The notes under the pieces: model-generated
Seen by the model: only the letters and a program-made list of their open reading frames with translations
What the model was told of the DNA's origin: nothing
The model's database searches: none
In this document: piece after piece, positions 46,240-57,480 of the stretch
How the letters are laid out: each line of letters begins with the position of its first letter
Position numbering within the stretch: the stretch's first letter is position 1
Origin: Tretioscincus oriximinensis
Taxonomy: Eukaryota > Chordata > Lepidosauria > Squamata > Gymnophthalmidae
Assembly (NCBI GenBank): GCA_022410635.1
Contig: JAJVDF010000501.1
Location: 731,250-795,249 of the forward strand
DNA length: 64,000 bases
Reading direction: 5' to 3'
Made by a program: the position numbers and the translations under genes

Positions 46240-47417
46240 CTGCACTACAACATGCCCAGTTCAGAAGTTCTTTGGCAGCTCCAAATACTACCCAATCAGT
46301 CTTCAAAGCCCCCCATTTTTTTCTGCATCACCCAGTGTCCCTGCAGCATGAAACTGACTTGTTTTCTAAAGATGTGGCGGATGTAGCACGAGAACACAGG
46401 GGGTGTCCTGTGAGAGACATCTTCCAATTCAAAGACAGGCCAGAAAGAGATCAGGCCTCTTTGTCAACCTGCCAGCCCATGAGGGAAGAGAGGTTTATAC
46501 CATTGATTGCTGAGCCAGATTACAGTTCAATTGAAGAATCGAGGTTCACTGGTGCTTTGGAAGGCAATTCATCAAGAAAGGAACTAGCTGTGTTTGAGGC
46601 AAAGAAAACAGGCCAAGAAGTTGCTAAAGAGCAGCTTCTAAGCACTCAAAGAAGTGGGCAAGAAAGGGAATTGGTCACAGGTCTTTCAGTCACACAAAGG
46701 CCTCCTTTCACTGGAAGTTTGGATGATCTCTGGACTAAATATCTGGAACGCCAGAAGCTGCACCAGGAATCCAGCCCCAATAGCACCAGAACCTCCAAAG
46801 AGCTGTCTCTAGTGGAGCGACTTGATCGCTTAGCTAGACTCCTTCAAAATCCCATCAGACACACACTGAGGCTGGCTCAGAATGAAAGAAATGACATCCA
46901 GGAAAACTCAGGAGAAAAAGAGTCAAGGAAGACAAATACTCTAAGAAGCAAAGCATACAAAGNGAACCAGATAACCAACAGGAACATCAGAAAAGAGGAT
47001 GAAAATGTTGGGGGTCTATGGCTGCCCAAATCTAGGTTTCATAAAATTGGAATGATTGATTGTGAAGATAGAAATCTTGAACAGGATCATAGCTCAGAGA
47101 GCCTCAGTGGCACTTCTACAGAGATCCAATCAGCCAAAGATACCAATGTTCCTTCTGATTCAGAAGTCACTCAGCCAGAGACAGAAGCAGCCTCTCGGGC
47201 AGACGAAAGTGGTTCTGTTTCTACCATTGATACAGCCAGACTGATCAAGGCCTTTGGGCACAACAGACTGCAGGCATCTCCCAAACTGTCCCAGCTCTAC
47301 AGTGTGATAGACCTGCAGAAGACACGGTCTGAGAAGTGGACCAAGGGAAGTAGAAAGGACAGGATGACAAAGTGCCCAAAAGCAATTTGTGTGGAGCCTA
47401 AAACAAAAGATAATCAG
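46240..47417 (+). CDS. ALMS1: ALMS1 exon 12, large exon (residues 1983-2375)
   Basis: The acceptor tctttctacacag|CT and donor AATCAG|GTAAAA frame 1,178 nt (phase 1 to 0). Matches in order: 'SVFKAPHFFLHHPVSL' (human SVFRSAKFYIHHPVHL), 'SLDDLWTKYLERQKL' (SLNELWNKYRERQRQ), 'KELSLVERLDRLARLLQNPI' (KELSLVDRLDRLAKILQNPI) and 'SVSTIDTARLIKAFGHNRL' (SVSTIDTARLIQAFGHERV). The ATG at 46176 is intronic. These are among the longest conserved stretches of the family, so a shared structural or binding role is likely. Confidence 0.97.
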
Positions 47418-47591
47418 GTAAAATGAGAAGTTAAGCAGTATGTAGAGACTGTAGCTCAATGGTAGGGCGAACTGTCTGGAAAATATTGTTGCTGATTCCG
47501 TTTCCAGCCTTTCTCCAGAAGATAACTCCCATTGAAAACAATAGTGTCTGAAATTGGAGTAAGGTTCTGTGTTTAAATATTTCATATACAA

Positions 47592-47715
47592 ATAGCAAGG
47601 GAATCTCAAAGCACCTTAGGGACTAATAGGAAAAAAGGAGGCAGCATGAGCTTTCTACCAAAGCTCATGCTGCCTAATTTTTTATTGTTTGTCTCTAAAG
47701 TGCTACAAGACCCCC
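47592..47715. repeat. Inverted pair of the short repeat, hairpin
   Basis: 'caaagcaccttagggactaa' and 'aggcagcatgagctttc' are followed directly by 'aaagctcatgctgcct' and 'gtctctaaagtgctacaag'. The two halves form an inverted repeat with a very short loop around 47656-47662. Confidence 0.75.
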
Positions 47716-48004
47716 TTGCTCGATAATGTGTTTGTATGTGAAATAAAAAAGTTAGAGCATGTGTTTGCACTTGACGCAACACGTACATTGAATGGGGTCT
47801 CCCTGCTGACTTCCATCTTTCAGCATGCTCCTAAAGGATACTAATAATGCTCCTAAGGAGGAGGAGGGAAGATGGCAACAAAAAGAAAATTATAGTGAAG
47901 AAAAGACCAATTGGAAGAATTGGATCTTTCCAGTCCCTGCATTTCCATAGTTTTTTAGTTCAAGTTCCCTTTTGTGTTCTCTTAACAAATTAAGAAAGGG
48001 ACTT

Positions 48005-49095
48005 TTGAGTTCTGGTGAAGATCAATGAAGCTATCAACCCAGTATGCAACAGTAGTGAAAAAAGCAAAATCAATGCTGAGGGTAGTTAGAAAGAAAATAA
48101 GTCTGCAAATATCATTGTACTTTCTTAAAAAGTCATGGTGAGAGCACTGTGGCAAGAACACATTTGGAATTCCATGCATAATTCTTGTTGTAGGAAGGAT
48201 ATCATGAAACCGAAAAACGTGCATAAAAGGGCAGTAAGAGTGATCAGGAAAATCTTCCTTAGGAAATCAGACTGCAACATCTGGGTTTCTTTACTTTTAA
48301 AAGATGAAGGTTAAAAGTTGAGCTGATTGAGTTGGGAGGAAAAATGGGTAGCAGAAAAATATTTTTTCTGTAACGCAACAAAATTAGATGAGGCAGAGAT
48401 TAAACATTCTTGTAGAAATTTGATTGCCTCCTCAAAATAGATTTACTGCTCTGATCCCAGCTGCATCTGAGCAGGACTAGATATTGTGTGGAGAGTTAAA
48501 ATTGTCACTTTGGCAATGTTTTCCAGCATCTTTCAACTTTTCTGATGGCAATTTCTAATTATTGTCTTCTGCTCATCTACTTAATTTGTGACTGCTGCTA
48601 GGATTTCACTTTGACTCCAGGTTAAATTTTGTTTCCAGTGCAACAGATAATTTGTGGCTTCTATTTTGTAATGGATGATTTTGGTGGATAGGCCTGTGAT
48701 AAAAGGAGATTCTGTGGCGAGTGTGAAGGCTATTTGCAGAGCAGGTGAAGCAGGTATTTTTATGTTCTGCTTCAGATACCCAGAAGCAATTGGTGGTCAN
48801 TGTGTGAGACAGGATGTTGAACTAAATAGATTGGGCACTGATCCCGCAGAACAACTTTTTTATTGTTACAGAGCAAGGTGTGTTTGTGGAGGGCAGGTGT
48901 GTTAATGGCTACTAGAATCAACATCTAGATATCACTTCCAAGTTAGGGAGACAAGCAGTATGTCTCTGAAGGCCANTTGCAGGAGAAGAAGAGTAAATGA
49001 CGATTTTGTCTTCTAAGATACTGATTAGCAATTGGTTGGCTACTATGAGAGACAAGATGGGGTTGTGTCCTGACCCAACAGAGCTTCTCTAGGAT
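48005..49095 (+). mobile_element. CR1/L2-type LINE fragment (RT end and 3' tail)
   Basis: 'gatcaatgaagctatcaacc' with 'acagtagtgaaaaaagc' (48017-48066) matches the 'STQCAAAVK' RT-end block seen at 55285-55330. After a gap, 'gatgttgaactaaatagattgggc' and 'ttctaggattcttatg' (to about 49100) match the 3' tail of the same family. Frames are broken. Confidence 0.65.
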
Positions 49096-49512
49096 TCTTA
49101 TGATCTTTTTTATTTATTTAGAAATTTATATCATGCTTAATAGATTCCAGTGCAGATAACAAAGAAAAAGGTTAAAAGTATATGTTTTAAAAAGATATAA
49201 TAAGTATATGTTTTAAAAAGATATACTAAAACTTCACTTCTTTTGACCCAAACCTAGTGGGAGCTAAGAATAAAAGCCTGGGAAAGGGGTAAGTTTTAAC
49301 CTGCACTAAAAACTACGTAATGCAGGCTATTCCAAAGTCTAGGAGCTATCACAGAAAAGGTCTACTTGTGTATCTTTCCCCCTTACACTCTGCAGAGAAA
49401 GTGTTGCTGTCCATGATCAGGATCTTTCATGAGTGATTTGATTCCTTCCTTAGCCTGAGACAGTAGTTTGCGGTTCCCTGAATTCTTTTCTGTCTTCTGG
49501 TTTTTCCTTCAG

Positions 49513-49606
49513 CCTACAGACTNTTTCATTTCATCTGATTCAGTTTCCGGTATCAGCAGCTCTCACAGACGGAGGAGAAGGATGCTAAACAAGGCTGTNC
49601 AGGCAG
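49513..49606 (+). CDS. ALMS1: ALMS1 exon 13 (residues 2376-2406)
   Basis: The acceptor tttttccttcag|CCT and donor GGCAG|GTGAGT frame 94 nt, phase 0 to 1. It encodes 'FISSDSVSGISSSHRRRRR' then 'MLNKAVQAG', matching human VISSDSISSSASS and MLNKGIQAG. The cluster of five Arg is a local basic patch. It is too short to stand alone as an ORF; the frame continues into the intron. Confidence 0.93.
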
Positions 49607-49985
49607 GTGAGTTGCTCAGTGCCAGAATCACCTCCAGAGACAACTTTGTCGTTCATTTTATTGACAGATTCACATTCACAANTAGCTCCTCTCTGCACAT
49701 CTTCACAACTAAAGAGTGAGACGAGATGAACTCTGTCTCAGCAGGCAGTTCCTTTGTTTGCATTGTGGCCTTTCTTAACTCTCACCTCAGGATAAAATTT
49801 GTTCATAGAATTGTTTTTCTTCCCTTGTAAAGAGATAGAAACATTGACAGTCCTCAACCTAGGGATGATTCNATTTGGAACTTTGCTATACTAGTAAGGA
49901 TAATTTCCTCTCTCTGTACTGTGATGTTGGGTTCTCAGGTGTGATTTGTATAAGAATAGAGGCTTCTAAAAGTTGCATGTTCATG

Positions 49986-50067
49986 TATACTGCTCAAAAC
50001 AATTAAGTGAACACTTTAACATAACATGTTATGTTAAAGTGTTCCCTTAATTNTTTTGGCNCATATA
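49986..50067. mobile_element. Palindromic Tc1/mariner-like MITE, copy 2
   Basis: The same palindrome as at 1253-1334: TATACTGCTCAAAACAATTA followed by 'acactttaacataaca', then the inverted arm. The right outer end carries two Ns and a changed terminus, so it is slightly more decayed than copy 1. Confidence 0.7.
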
Positions 50068-50554
50068 TTTTAATCAGGNGCAGGTACAACTGTTAATGCA
50101 ATTNTCTGTTGGAATTGACTTTCGATTCTTACTTTCCTTCGCTGTGTAAGTTGAGCCTGGAGTTCCACATCTCACACAGAATCCACTCCATTGATGTCTT
50201 ATGGGCTTGGCAGGTCAAGTTTCCTAAACATTTCAGAACTCAGTATGGAATTTCATCAAGATGTTCCCTGATGTGAAATGTGATGTTTTTTGCCTTCATT
50301 TGCTTCGAGTGTGTTGAAAGTATTCAGTCATTGTTGCTGGGTGTCGCTAAATCATTCCTGGCTTCGGATTGACTGCATGACATCCCAATGGACCTCACTA
50401 TGCAGCTTTCTTATCATAGATATAGAAGTGGNTTGATATTGCCTACTTCAGGGAGATGCTGGACATTTGAACTGACAACTGTCTGCTTTCCACTTTACTT
50501 CTAAGCTACAGCTGTGTTAATGGAAGGAATCAAATACTGTATCCAAATCAATCA

Positions 50555-50745
50555 TTTAGACCTTGCTGTATATTCTTGTAATACATCATTATCACCTATT
50601 CCCTCCAGGATGGAACAACAGGCAGTATTCCTCAAATTTTCCTTCTTTTATTTCAAACTCCCCAGGTGCAATTAGTGGGCCATTGAGTGGGGCAAAATAC
50701 TGGACTAAATGGGCTCTGGGCCGATTCAGCAGGGCTTTTTTATGT
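50555..50745 (+). mobile_element. LINE 3' tail fragment
   Basis: 'ccctccaggatggaacaaca', 'aaactccccaggtgcaatta', 'ggactaaatgggctctggg' and the terminal 'agggcttttttatgttctta' follow the order of the tail at 1470-1678. Confidence 0.75.
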
Positions 50746-52039
50746 TCTTATATTGACAAAGTGTCATAGAGATTGACCATCCTTTTATATTCCTGGTGCA
50801 ATTAAGACTCAGGAATCTCTTCGTATCCTATACAGATAGCAACTTCTGATATTCCAGGTTCTAGACAAAAATAACTTCTTGGTTTTGATGGTTTCCATTA
50901 GAAGTTTGTCAACTGAAGAATGTTCTTTTTTGTAAGCAAGAGAATAGCTGGTGGCTAGCAGTTGGGACCAGTATGAATAAATGTAATCAGAAGCCTTTTC
51001 CCCTGATGTGGATCTTAAAGCTTCCTTTAAGATCCATGTTTGTGAACATGTTTGTGACGCTTAATTTTTCAGCGTCAGATAACTAGTCTCTGAAAACATT
51101 ATGCTTGTTTGAATTAGATGAAGTGTTTTAGTGACTCCTGCTTGGATTCCTTACAGTAGCTATATAGTCAAGCAGTAAATATATATAGAATTAATTGTAC
51201 ATATTTTGCCTCCTGAAAATATCAATTTGCCAAGATTTTAAAATGTTATTTATGGTTAAATACTTGCTAAAAATATGTCTTGTTTATTTTCAAATGTTCT
51301 CAGTCATGAGAGATTTGAGAATAACCTTTTAATTGTGCTGCTGTTGTATTTTTAGAACAGTATTTGCAAGCTCAGTGACTGTAGCCATTTGGGACTATAG
51401 CCTTACACTTTCTGGCCCTTGTTCACTGTCATTGTTCTAGATTATATCCAGAGGTTATATCCAATACCTGCTGTAATCTGCACTTGGGGTGTGGGTGGCA
51501 TGTCCCTATTCTGNGATAATCTCTACTTTTAATAAGACTCACATTGCCAGGTTCTCCCTATAAGAAGGGCCACTGAGGCATCTCCTGGCCTGNAGCAAAC
51601 ACAATAGCCCTCTTTGATTGCGTCCACCTTCTGCTGCTGTACCCTCCTTGCTNATCTGTCAAGCCACCCCAAGCAAGAGTACCCAAGCAGGGAGCAGTCT
51701 CCGAAGCAACTGTCGCCATTCCATTTTTNGCGCAACTAGTGCTGCATTTCCAATCCCACCCATCTACCACTTAAGCCATCCAGAGACAGGAAATCTAAGG
51801 TGCCAGTGGCCAGGAGCATGGGATGTCTTACCCCTTCGTGTGTAGCTGAGCTTCTCAACCCAGCCATGTGCAAAGGAAGGCACTGGACTTCAATCCTCCT
51901 TCCCGCCCCATGAAAGGAAGAGTATAGTGATTGCTCAAAGATTGGCATCAGCAAAGACCATTGGCTGCACCCAAAGAGAATGAGGGTGGATGAGAGAGAG
52001 AGGTGGAATAGGCAGNAGCGTTATGATGGCAAGTGATGA

Positions 52040-52112
52040 GAGGGAATGAGTATTATATTATAATATATTAATATAATATTTATATTATATTAATATAATA
52101 TACTCATTCCTA
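52040..52112. repeat. AT-rich perfect-type palindrome with GAATGAGTA ends
   Basis: 'ggaatgagtattatattata' on the left is mirrored as the reverse complement by 'taatataatatactcattcc' on the right, with an interior of A and T only. It can form a long hairpin or cruciform. It lies just upstream of the 5' end of the LINE fragment. Confidence 0.8.
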
Positions 52113-52149
52113 ACTTTAATCTGTTATCTGTGGAAAGCTGTCAGGAGCT

Positions 52150-53945
52150 GGGCAGCATCCGGTTCGAGACAGTGTAAATGTAATTACTGAGGCACATAAT
52201 ATTGTATTGGAAGGGAAACTANGCTGTAGTATTCAAGCACAAAGCTGAAATGAGTAATGTGATTGCACATAAACATACTGGGCTGAACTTTCATCAGAGA
52301 AGTATATACAAATGTCTGTATGAAAATACTAGAAGNCTCCAAGCAAAAATAGGGAAGTTGGAACNTTTAGTGNAGGATAACAAAATTGATACTATTAGCC
52401 TAACTGAAATCNGGTGGTCTGAAGAAAATCAATGGGCTAGAGTGCTCTCAGGTTACAAATTGTATAGGAAAGATAGGAAAGGGTGAACTGGAGGTGGTGN
52501 AGCATTGAGTTGAAATATAGTCTCACCCACAGAAGAAGAAGAAGAGGAACTGGATTCTTATACCCCACTTTTCTCACCTTTCAAAGGGACNCNAAGTGGC
52601 TTANGAGGGTATTTTGCCCGAAGGCTGACATTCTNTCTTCCCCATCAGGCTCTGGTGGTTCCCATGTATCTACTTGCAGTNAGTTGCAATTTCTTGCAAT
52701 TCATGCTTTTGAATAGCTGGGTTGACTAGAGCTACAGGCTAGTGGAAGGTGCTCACCCCTTCCCCACGTCCNACACAGGGCTTNGAAACCTGATCTCCCA
52801 GCTGAGAGANGGATTCCTTAGCAACTGANCTATCCGTGCCTTATGGATAACNTTACCAGATCNGAAAACAAGTATAATATTACGAGTATGCTATCTGCCT
52901 CCTAACCAAATANCTGAAGGAGACATTCATTTGGAACATTGGGTCTTAGAAGCTTCCAGAAAGGGAAGGTAGTCATAATGGAGAACTTCATTATAATTAT
53001 CCTCACATAGATTGGGTAAACTCTTGTTCAGCTCATGAAAAAGAAATAAAATTCTTGTATATGCTAACTGATTGTTTTCTAGAGCAGGTGGTTTTAGAAC
53101 TGACTAGAGGGCTAAGGAATGCTGAATTTAGTCCTAATTAAAGTACAGAATCTGGTACAAATGTTACTGTAACTAATCCTTTGAAAACTGTGACCCAACA
53201 ACCTTCAACTTAAACAAGGATAGTTGTCAAGGCATTCTAACACAGAAACCTTAAGCTTTCACAAAGGAAATTTCCCAAGATGAGGAAAATTAAAAGAGAA
53301 AGTGAGAAANGTCCATTTGTAAAAAGTGGAAACTATTTACAAATACAATATTGGAAGCTTAAATCCAATGCATTCCTTAAAGAAGAAAAGTTTCTGCCAC
53401 ATCTAAGAGGATACTTTTATGGCTTACCAATGCAGTAAGGAAAGTCATTACAAGCAAGAGAAACTTATTTGAAAAGTGGAAGTCTTACCCTAGTGAGGAG
53501 AACAGAATGGAGCACAANTTTTGGTAAACCAAATGCAGGGAATGTGCAGTGGAACTTTGAGGAGCACATTGCAAAATATATTAAAATAAATAATAAGAAT
53601 TCTTTATATATCCAAAATAATCCTACTAGAAAAACAGTTNAACCACTAGATGGCAATGGATAGAAGTACATTATAAGGAAGACACAGAAATTGCGGGGGG
53701 TTAAATATATTTTTCCCTCAGTTTTCACTGAAGAGGGTATATATCCGCAACAGAATTAGTCTTTTCAGGATAAGANTCAGAGAAATTAAACTGGATAGAG
53801 ATAACAAGGGAGGAAGTCTATTCTACCCTTAATAATCTGATCATTAATAAATTCCTGGGCTCAGATGGCATTCATGCCAGAATTCTCAGATGTAAAATTA
53901 CTGAACTTCTAGCCAAAATATATAATTTCCTTAAGATTAGGCACT
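52150..53945 (+). mobile_element. CR1/L2-type LINE ORF2 fragments (endonuclease and RT start), broken
   Basis: 52300-52485 encodes 'DNKIDTISLTEIXWSEENQW' and 'GYKLYRKDRKG', the endonuclease domain blocks of CR1-type LINEs. A SINE interrupts it at 52520-52845. Then 53795-53945 encodes 'ITREEVYSTLNNLIINKFLG' and 'SDGIHARIL', the RT palm block (normally SPGPDGIHPRVL). Stops and frameshifts are many. The RT end follows at 55010-55500 after the duplicated segment. Confidence 0.78.
52520..52845 (-). mobile_element. tRNA-derived SINE, reverse orientation
   Basis: On the minus strand the 5' head has an A-box-like 'tagntcagttg' (near 52820) and a B-box-like 'ggtttcnaagcc' (near 52782). The 3' end, at the left, is 'aagtggggtataagaatcca' followed by (cttctt)n. 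The layout is that of a squamate tRNA SINE with a LINE-like tail. It splits the LINE ORF around it. Confidence 0.75.
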
Positions 53946-54657
53946 GTGCCAGTAGATTGGGGCCCCCAAAATGAGATATTGGGNGTTGTACAACAATAAG
54001 TTACATGAATAATAGTACAAACAGGTGCCAGCAACAAGCCAAATGGTTGAAAAGTAAAATAATGGTAATGAATGTATTGGTCCATACAAGAATTACCACT
54101 ATATATATGTGTACAATGTGTGTTCTTAGCACCACAGATTCATCCCATCTGNGTTCAATTCTATAATAGTTATAGTACAAATTGTTTACAGTAAACAATA
54201 ATTAGATCTTTAAACATTTGCAGATAGATATATGATGCGTATACAGACATCCAATAAGTTATCACATATAGAGAGCTATCNTGAACTTCTAGCCAAAATA
54301 TATAATTTCCTTAAGATTAGGCACTGTGCCAGTAGATTGGGGCCCCCAAAATGAGATATTGGGNGTTGTACAACAATAAGTTACATGAATAATAGTACAA
54401 ACAGGTGCCAGCAACAAGCCAAATGGTTGAAAAGTAAAATAATGGTAATGAATGTATTGGTCCATACAAGAATTACCACTATATATATGTGTACAATGTG
54501 TGTTCTTAGCACCACAGATTCATCCCATCTGNGTTCAATTCTATAATAGTTATAGTACAAATTGTTTACAGTAAACAATTAGATCTTTAAACATTTGCAG
54601 ATAGATATATGATGCGTATACAGACATCCAATAAGTTATCACATATAGAGAGCTATC
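53901..54657 (+). repeat. Tandem duplication, 380-bp unit, two copies
   Basis: 53901-54280 is repeated at 54281-54657 almost without change; copy 2 lacks a 3-bp 'aat' near 54580. Both copies carry N at equivalent positions (gggng and ctgng). The unit starts in LINE RT sequence (tgaacttctagccaaaatat) and continues in non-LINE sequence. Confidence 0.92.
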
Positions 54658-54857
54658 CCATGCCCAGATAATAATGGGATTTCACCTGAGAGCTTCTTCT
54701 GGCTCTATATAGAGAAATAACAAAAATATGACTTGTCACAATTGAATATATACCCAACATTGCACATAAATTCGCTCATTGGATTTAGCTGAGCGCTGAA
54801 GATCTGTATTATCTGAGAAAATTCACTTGGGATACTCTTTCTCCCTATTTCTGCTTA

Positions 54858-54902
54858 TTTATTTATTTATTTATACTTATACCCCGCCCTATACCCGAAG
54901 GA
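54858..54902 (-). mobile_element. Sauria-type SINE 3' tail fragment
   Basis: 'tttatttatttatac' then 'ataccccgccctatacccga' is the 3' end of the SINE in reverse orientation. The head is missing. Confidence 0.7.
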
Positions 54903-55009
54903 TGGAATAATGGAATAATATGTTGACATTGCTTCCATAGGGAATCCAAATATGAACATTAATACAATATTGTTTGACTCAATAAAGCCTAAGTGAAGTA
55001 CATTGAAGG

Positions 55010-56160
55010 TATGTATGTAAATTGATATAGTGAGATACCCACGTTTGCTGGTGCCACTAAACTGTTTGGGNTAGTGAAAACTGAAAGTGTTTGTAAAGAG
55101 CTCCAGAACAATCTCTTGAAACTGANTGAGTGGGCAACAAAGGGGCAAATGCAGTTCAACCTAAGCAAGTNCAAAGTCATGCACATTGGGGCAAAGAACC
55201 CTAATTCCATCTGTCAACTGATGGGGATCCAGCTTTTCNTTATAGAGCAGGAAAGGGATCTTGGGGTATTGGTGGACAGCTCAATCAAAGTATCCACCCA
55301 GTGTGCAGCAGCAGTGAAAAANGCAAATTCAATGTTAGGGTGATTAAAAATGGACCTTGAAAACAAGTCGACAAGTGTCGTTTTTCCTCTTTATAAATCT
55401 ATGGAGAGGTCACATTTGGAATACTATGTACAATTCTGGTCACTACATCTCAGAAAAGATATTGTTGAATTGGAGAAAATGCAAAAAAGNGTAACATGAA
55501 GGCTCAAAGGGCTGGAGCAGCTCCCTTGTTAAATGAGGTCTAACATTTAGGCNTCNTCAGTCTTGAAAATGGTGTTCAAGAGGTGAATATTTTCTCTTGT
55601 CACACAATTCTAGGATCAAGGGACATTCCTTGGAATTGATCATTGGTCTATGGCAGGGGTAGGGAAACTTTTTTTCTGCCAGGGGCCATTTTGGTATTTA
55701 CAACATACCAACACCCCTTCCCAGGCCCCTGCTTCCTGTCCAGGCAGCTAGAAGATGGGGAGGAGTAGGAGAAAGAAGGAGGGCAAGAGGGAGAGCAGGG
55801 TNTGGATCCACCAGATGGGCAAGGGTGGGATGAAGCCTGGGCAAGTGATGGGGACTGGCAGCTGTGTGAGCCAGAGGAGGTGGTGATAACTAGTAATCTG
55901 GATAGCTTTAAGACAGGATTAGACAAGTTCATGGAATCCATCCTATAAATAGCTACTAGGATGGATCTCTTGATACTGCTTCAGGGATAGAGCAACAGAC
56001 AGTATTCCTNAAGAACCGTTTGCAGGGAATCAAGAACAGGTGAAGATTTTGTCTTCTGTTTCAGAGTGCCCAGGTNCAATCATGGGACACTGTGTGAACC
56101 AGATGGTTAAATTAGATGGATTCTGTCTTATTCAACAGGGCTCCTCTTATGCTTTTATGA
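55010..56160 (+). mobile_element. CR1/L2-type LINE, RT end and 3' UTR, broken
   Basis: 55074-55343 encodes 'EWATKGQMQFNLSKXKVMHI', 'QERDLGVLVDSSIKVSTQC' and 'AAAVKXANSMLG', then in another frame 'LEYYVQFWS' and 'DIVELEKMQ': the C-terminal end of a CR1/L2-type RT. The 3' UTR continues to the 'ctcctcttatgcttttatg' end at about 56160. It is interrupted near 55654-55870 by unrelated GC-rich sequence starting 'caggggtagggaaac', which looks like one end of a hAT MITE. Confidence 0.8.
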
Positions 56161-56577
56161 GTCGTGACTGGGCAAACAAAGCCATTGAACAGCCAAGGCA
56201 AGGGCCAGGCAGGCACCTGTCCCTTGACTGACCCAGTGACTTGCTGGCAAAATGTGCCAGCATATGGCAGCCAAGAAGTGCCTTTACCCTGTGAGCATCT
56301 GNCCAGCAGTAATTTCTGCCTTCCTTCCCTTCAGTTCAGTGAATAGNCATGATGGACATTAGAGCAGATGAGGAAGTAGCTGGTGTCTAAACAAGGTCTG
56401 CCCTTCCTCTTAGGGGCTTCCACTGAGAATGCTGTATNTTTATTCACAATGGGCCCTGAAGCTTGTAAATGAATAAAGTGATTGGTTTGCTGTGGGTTTG
56501 TACTTCTTGCCTTTTGCTGGAGGAGTCTTCTAAATTTTGTCATTCTATCCTTCTATTCTTTTCTTGTTGAACTCCAG

Positions 56578-56814
56578 GAGACTTTGAAATTGTGAACAGT
56601 GCAACAAAGAAAAACACTCGAGATGTGGGCCTGACTTTCCCCACCCCAACATCCAGCCAAGCGCAACTCCGTGGAGATCCAGAGAACAGATTAGAGGATG
56701 AATCTTCTCANCCACATGGACAGATCCCAGGAAACAAGAGCAGGCAGAGGAGGCACCTGAACAACTTTTTCACAGAAAAAGATCACAGAAGAAGCAAGTT
56801 TCAGGAACAGCAAG
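56578..56814 (+). CDS. ALMS1: ALMS1 exon 14 (residues 2407-2485)
   Basis: The acceptor gaactccag|GA is clear and, with the G left from exon 13, the frame reads [18 protein letters not shown] then [13 protein letters not shown]. The human counterpart is GNLEIVNGAKKHTRDVGITF. The chosen donor CAGCAAG|GTCCCT is the only GT that gives phase 1 and joins exon 15 without a stop, but it departs from consensus after GT. An additional small exon between 56815 and 57480 cannot be excluded. Confidence 0.87.
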
Positions 56815-56857
56815 GTCCCTGGTGCAATGCTGCATTGCTATATAGAACTATAGACCC

Positions 56858-57010
56858 TTTATGCACTGGGCTTTATTTTGGGNTGTATCTTGGAGTTGCG
56901 TTTTGCCATCGGTATTCTAGTATAGTTTATAGCAGGCCTCAATCAGGGCCTACCATAGCTTGCCCCAGCATGAAGATGTCAGAGCCCATTTCAACTTACA
57001 TCCCAAAATT
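56858..57010. mobile_element. MITE family B, copy 2
   Basis: The arms 'gggctttattttgggntgta' (56868-56890) and 'ttacatcccaaaat' (56996-57009) are inverted. The centre 'agcaggcctcaatcagggcc' matches the centre of the element at 4519-4700. It begins about 44 bp after the exon 14 donor. Confidence 0.6.
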
Positions 57011-57480
57011 TCTACTAAACTCTTTGTAATCTGTCTAAGGATATTTTTAAATTCAATTTTTATGTTCTGTGTGCTGTTGAACCTAATTGTGATTAGTTTA
57101 GTTCACTGTTGAAAGGATCTCCCACGTAGCCAGGCATTTGTGTTTGAATGCATTTGCAAAGATAGAAAAAGATAGGGAATGCAAACANTTTTGTGCATTT
57201 GGTTTTTTGAAACCTGAATATGTGAACCATTCAGTCTTGAACTGTTCAGACAAAATTTGAACATGAACCAAACTTNGAAATTCTCTAATCCTGATTTTTT
57301 GGGGGAAAAGTGGCTACTGTAAAGTACAACTGGTATACTTTGTAAGTGTTATGTGCATATATAAGCTAATTTCATAGGAGGCAAAGCTACAGTTGTGAGC
57401 ATCTGCCTTTCTGTGTTTGGAATGATCTATTTTGAACATAAAACTTAAAACAAATAATCCCCTTTCCCCCTTAAATCTAG

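Larger units (their letters stand above)
47418..49512 (+). other. ALMS1: ALMS1 intron 12
   Basis: It contains a tRNA-SINE head-like piece (47436-47530: ctgtagctcaatggtag), a copy of the short repeat (47600-47730), and LINE fragments from about 48005 to 49095. A 27-bp direct duplication of 'aagtatatgttttaaaaag' lies at 49168-49226. Confidence 0.6.
49607..56577 (+). other. ALMS1: ALMS1 intron 13
   Basis: A 7-kb intron largely made of repeats: palindromic MITE copy 2 (49986-50067), a LINE tail (50555-50745), an AT palindrome (52040-52112), a broken LINE (52150-56160) carrying a tRNA-derived SINE (52520-52845), a 380-bp tandem duplication (53901-54657) and a SINE tail (54858-54902). The stretch 50750-52030 shows nothing recognisable. 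Confidence 0.7.

Noticed and set aside
47436..47530. tRNA gene suggested by an A-box-like 'tagctcaatggtag'
   Set aside because: There is no convincing B box, anticodon arm or acceptor stem; it looks like the head of a tRNA-derived SINE.
53901..54657. Duplicate 65-codon minus-strand ORFs at 54001-54198 and 54381-54578
   Set aside because: They are identical only because the 380-bp unit is duplicated; no domain or coding signature is seen.
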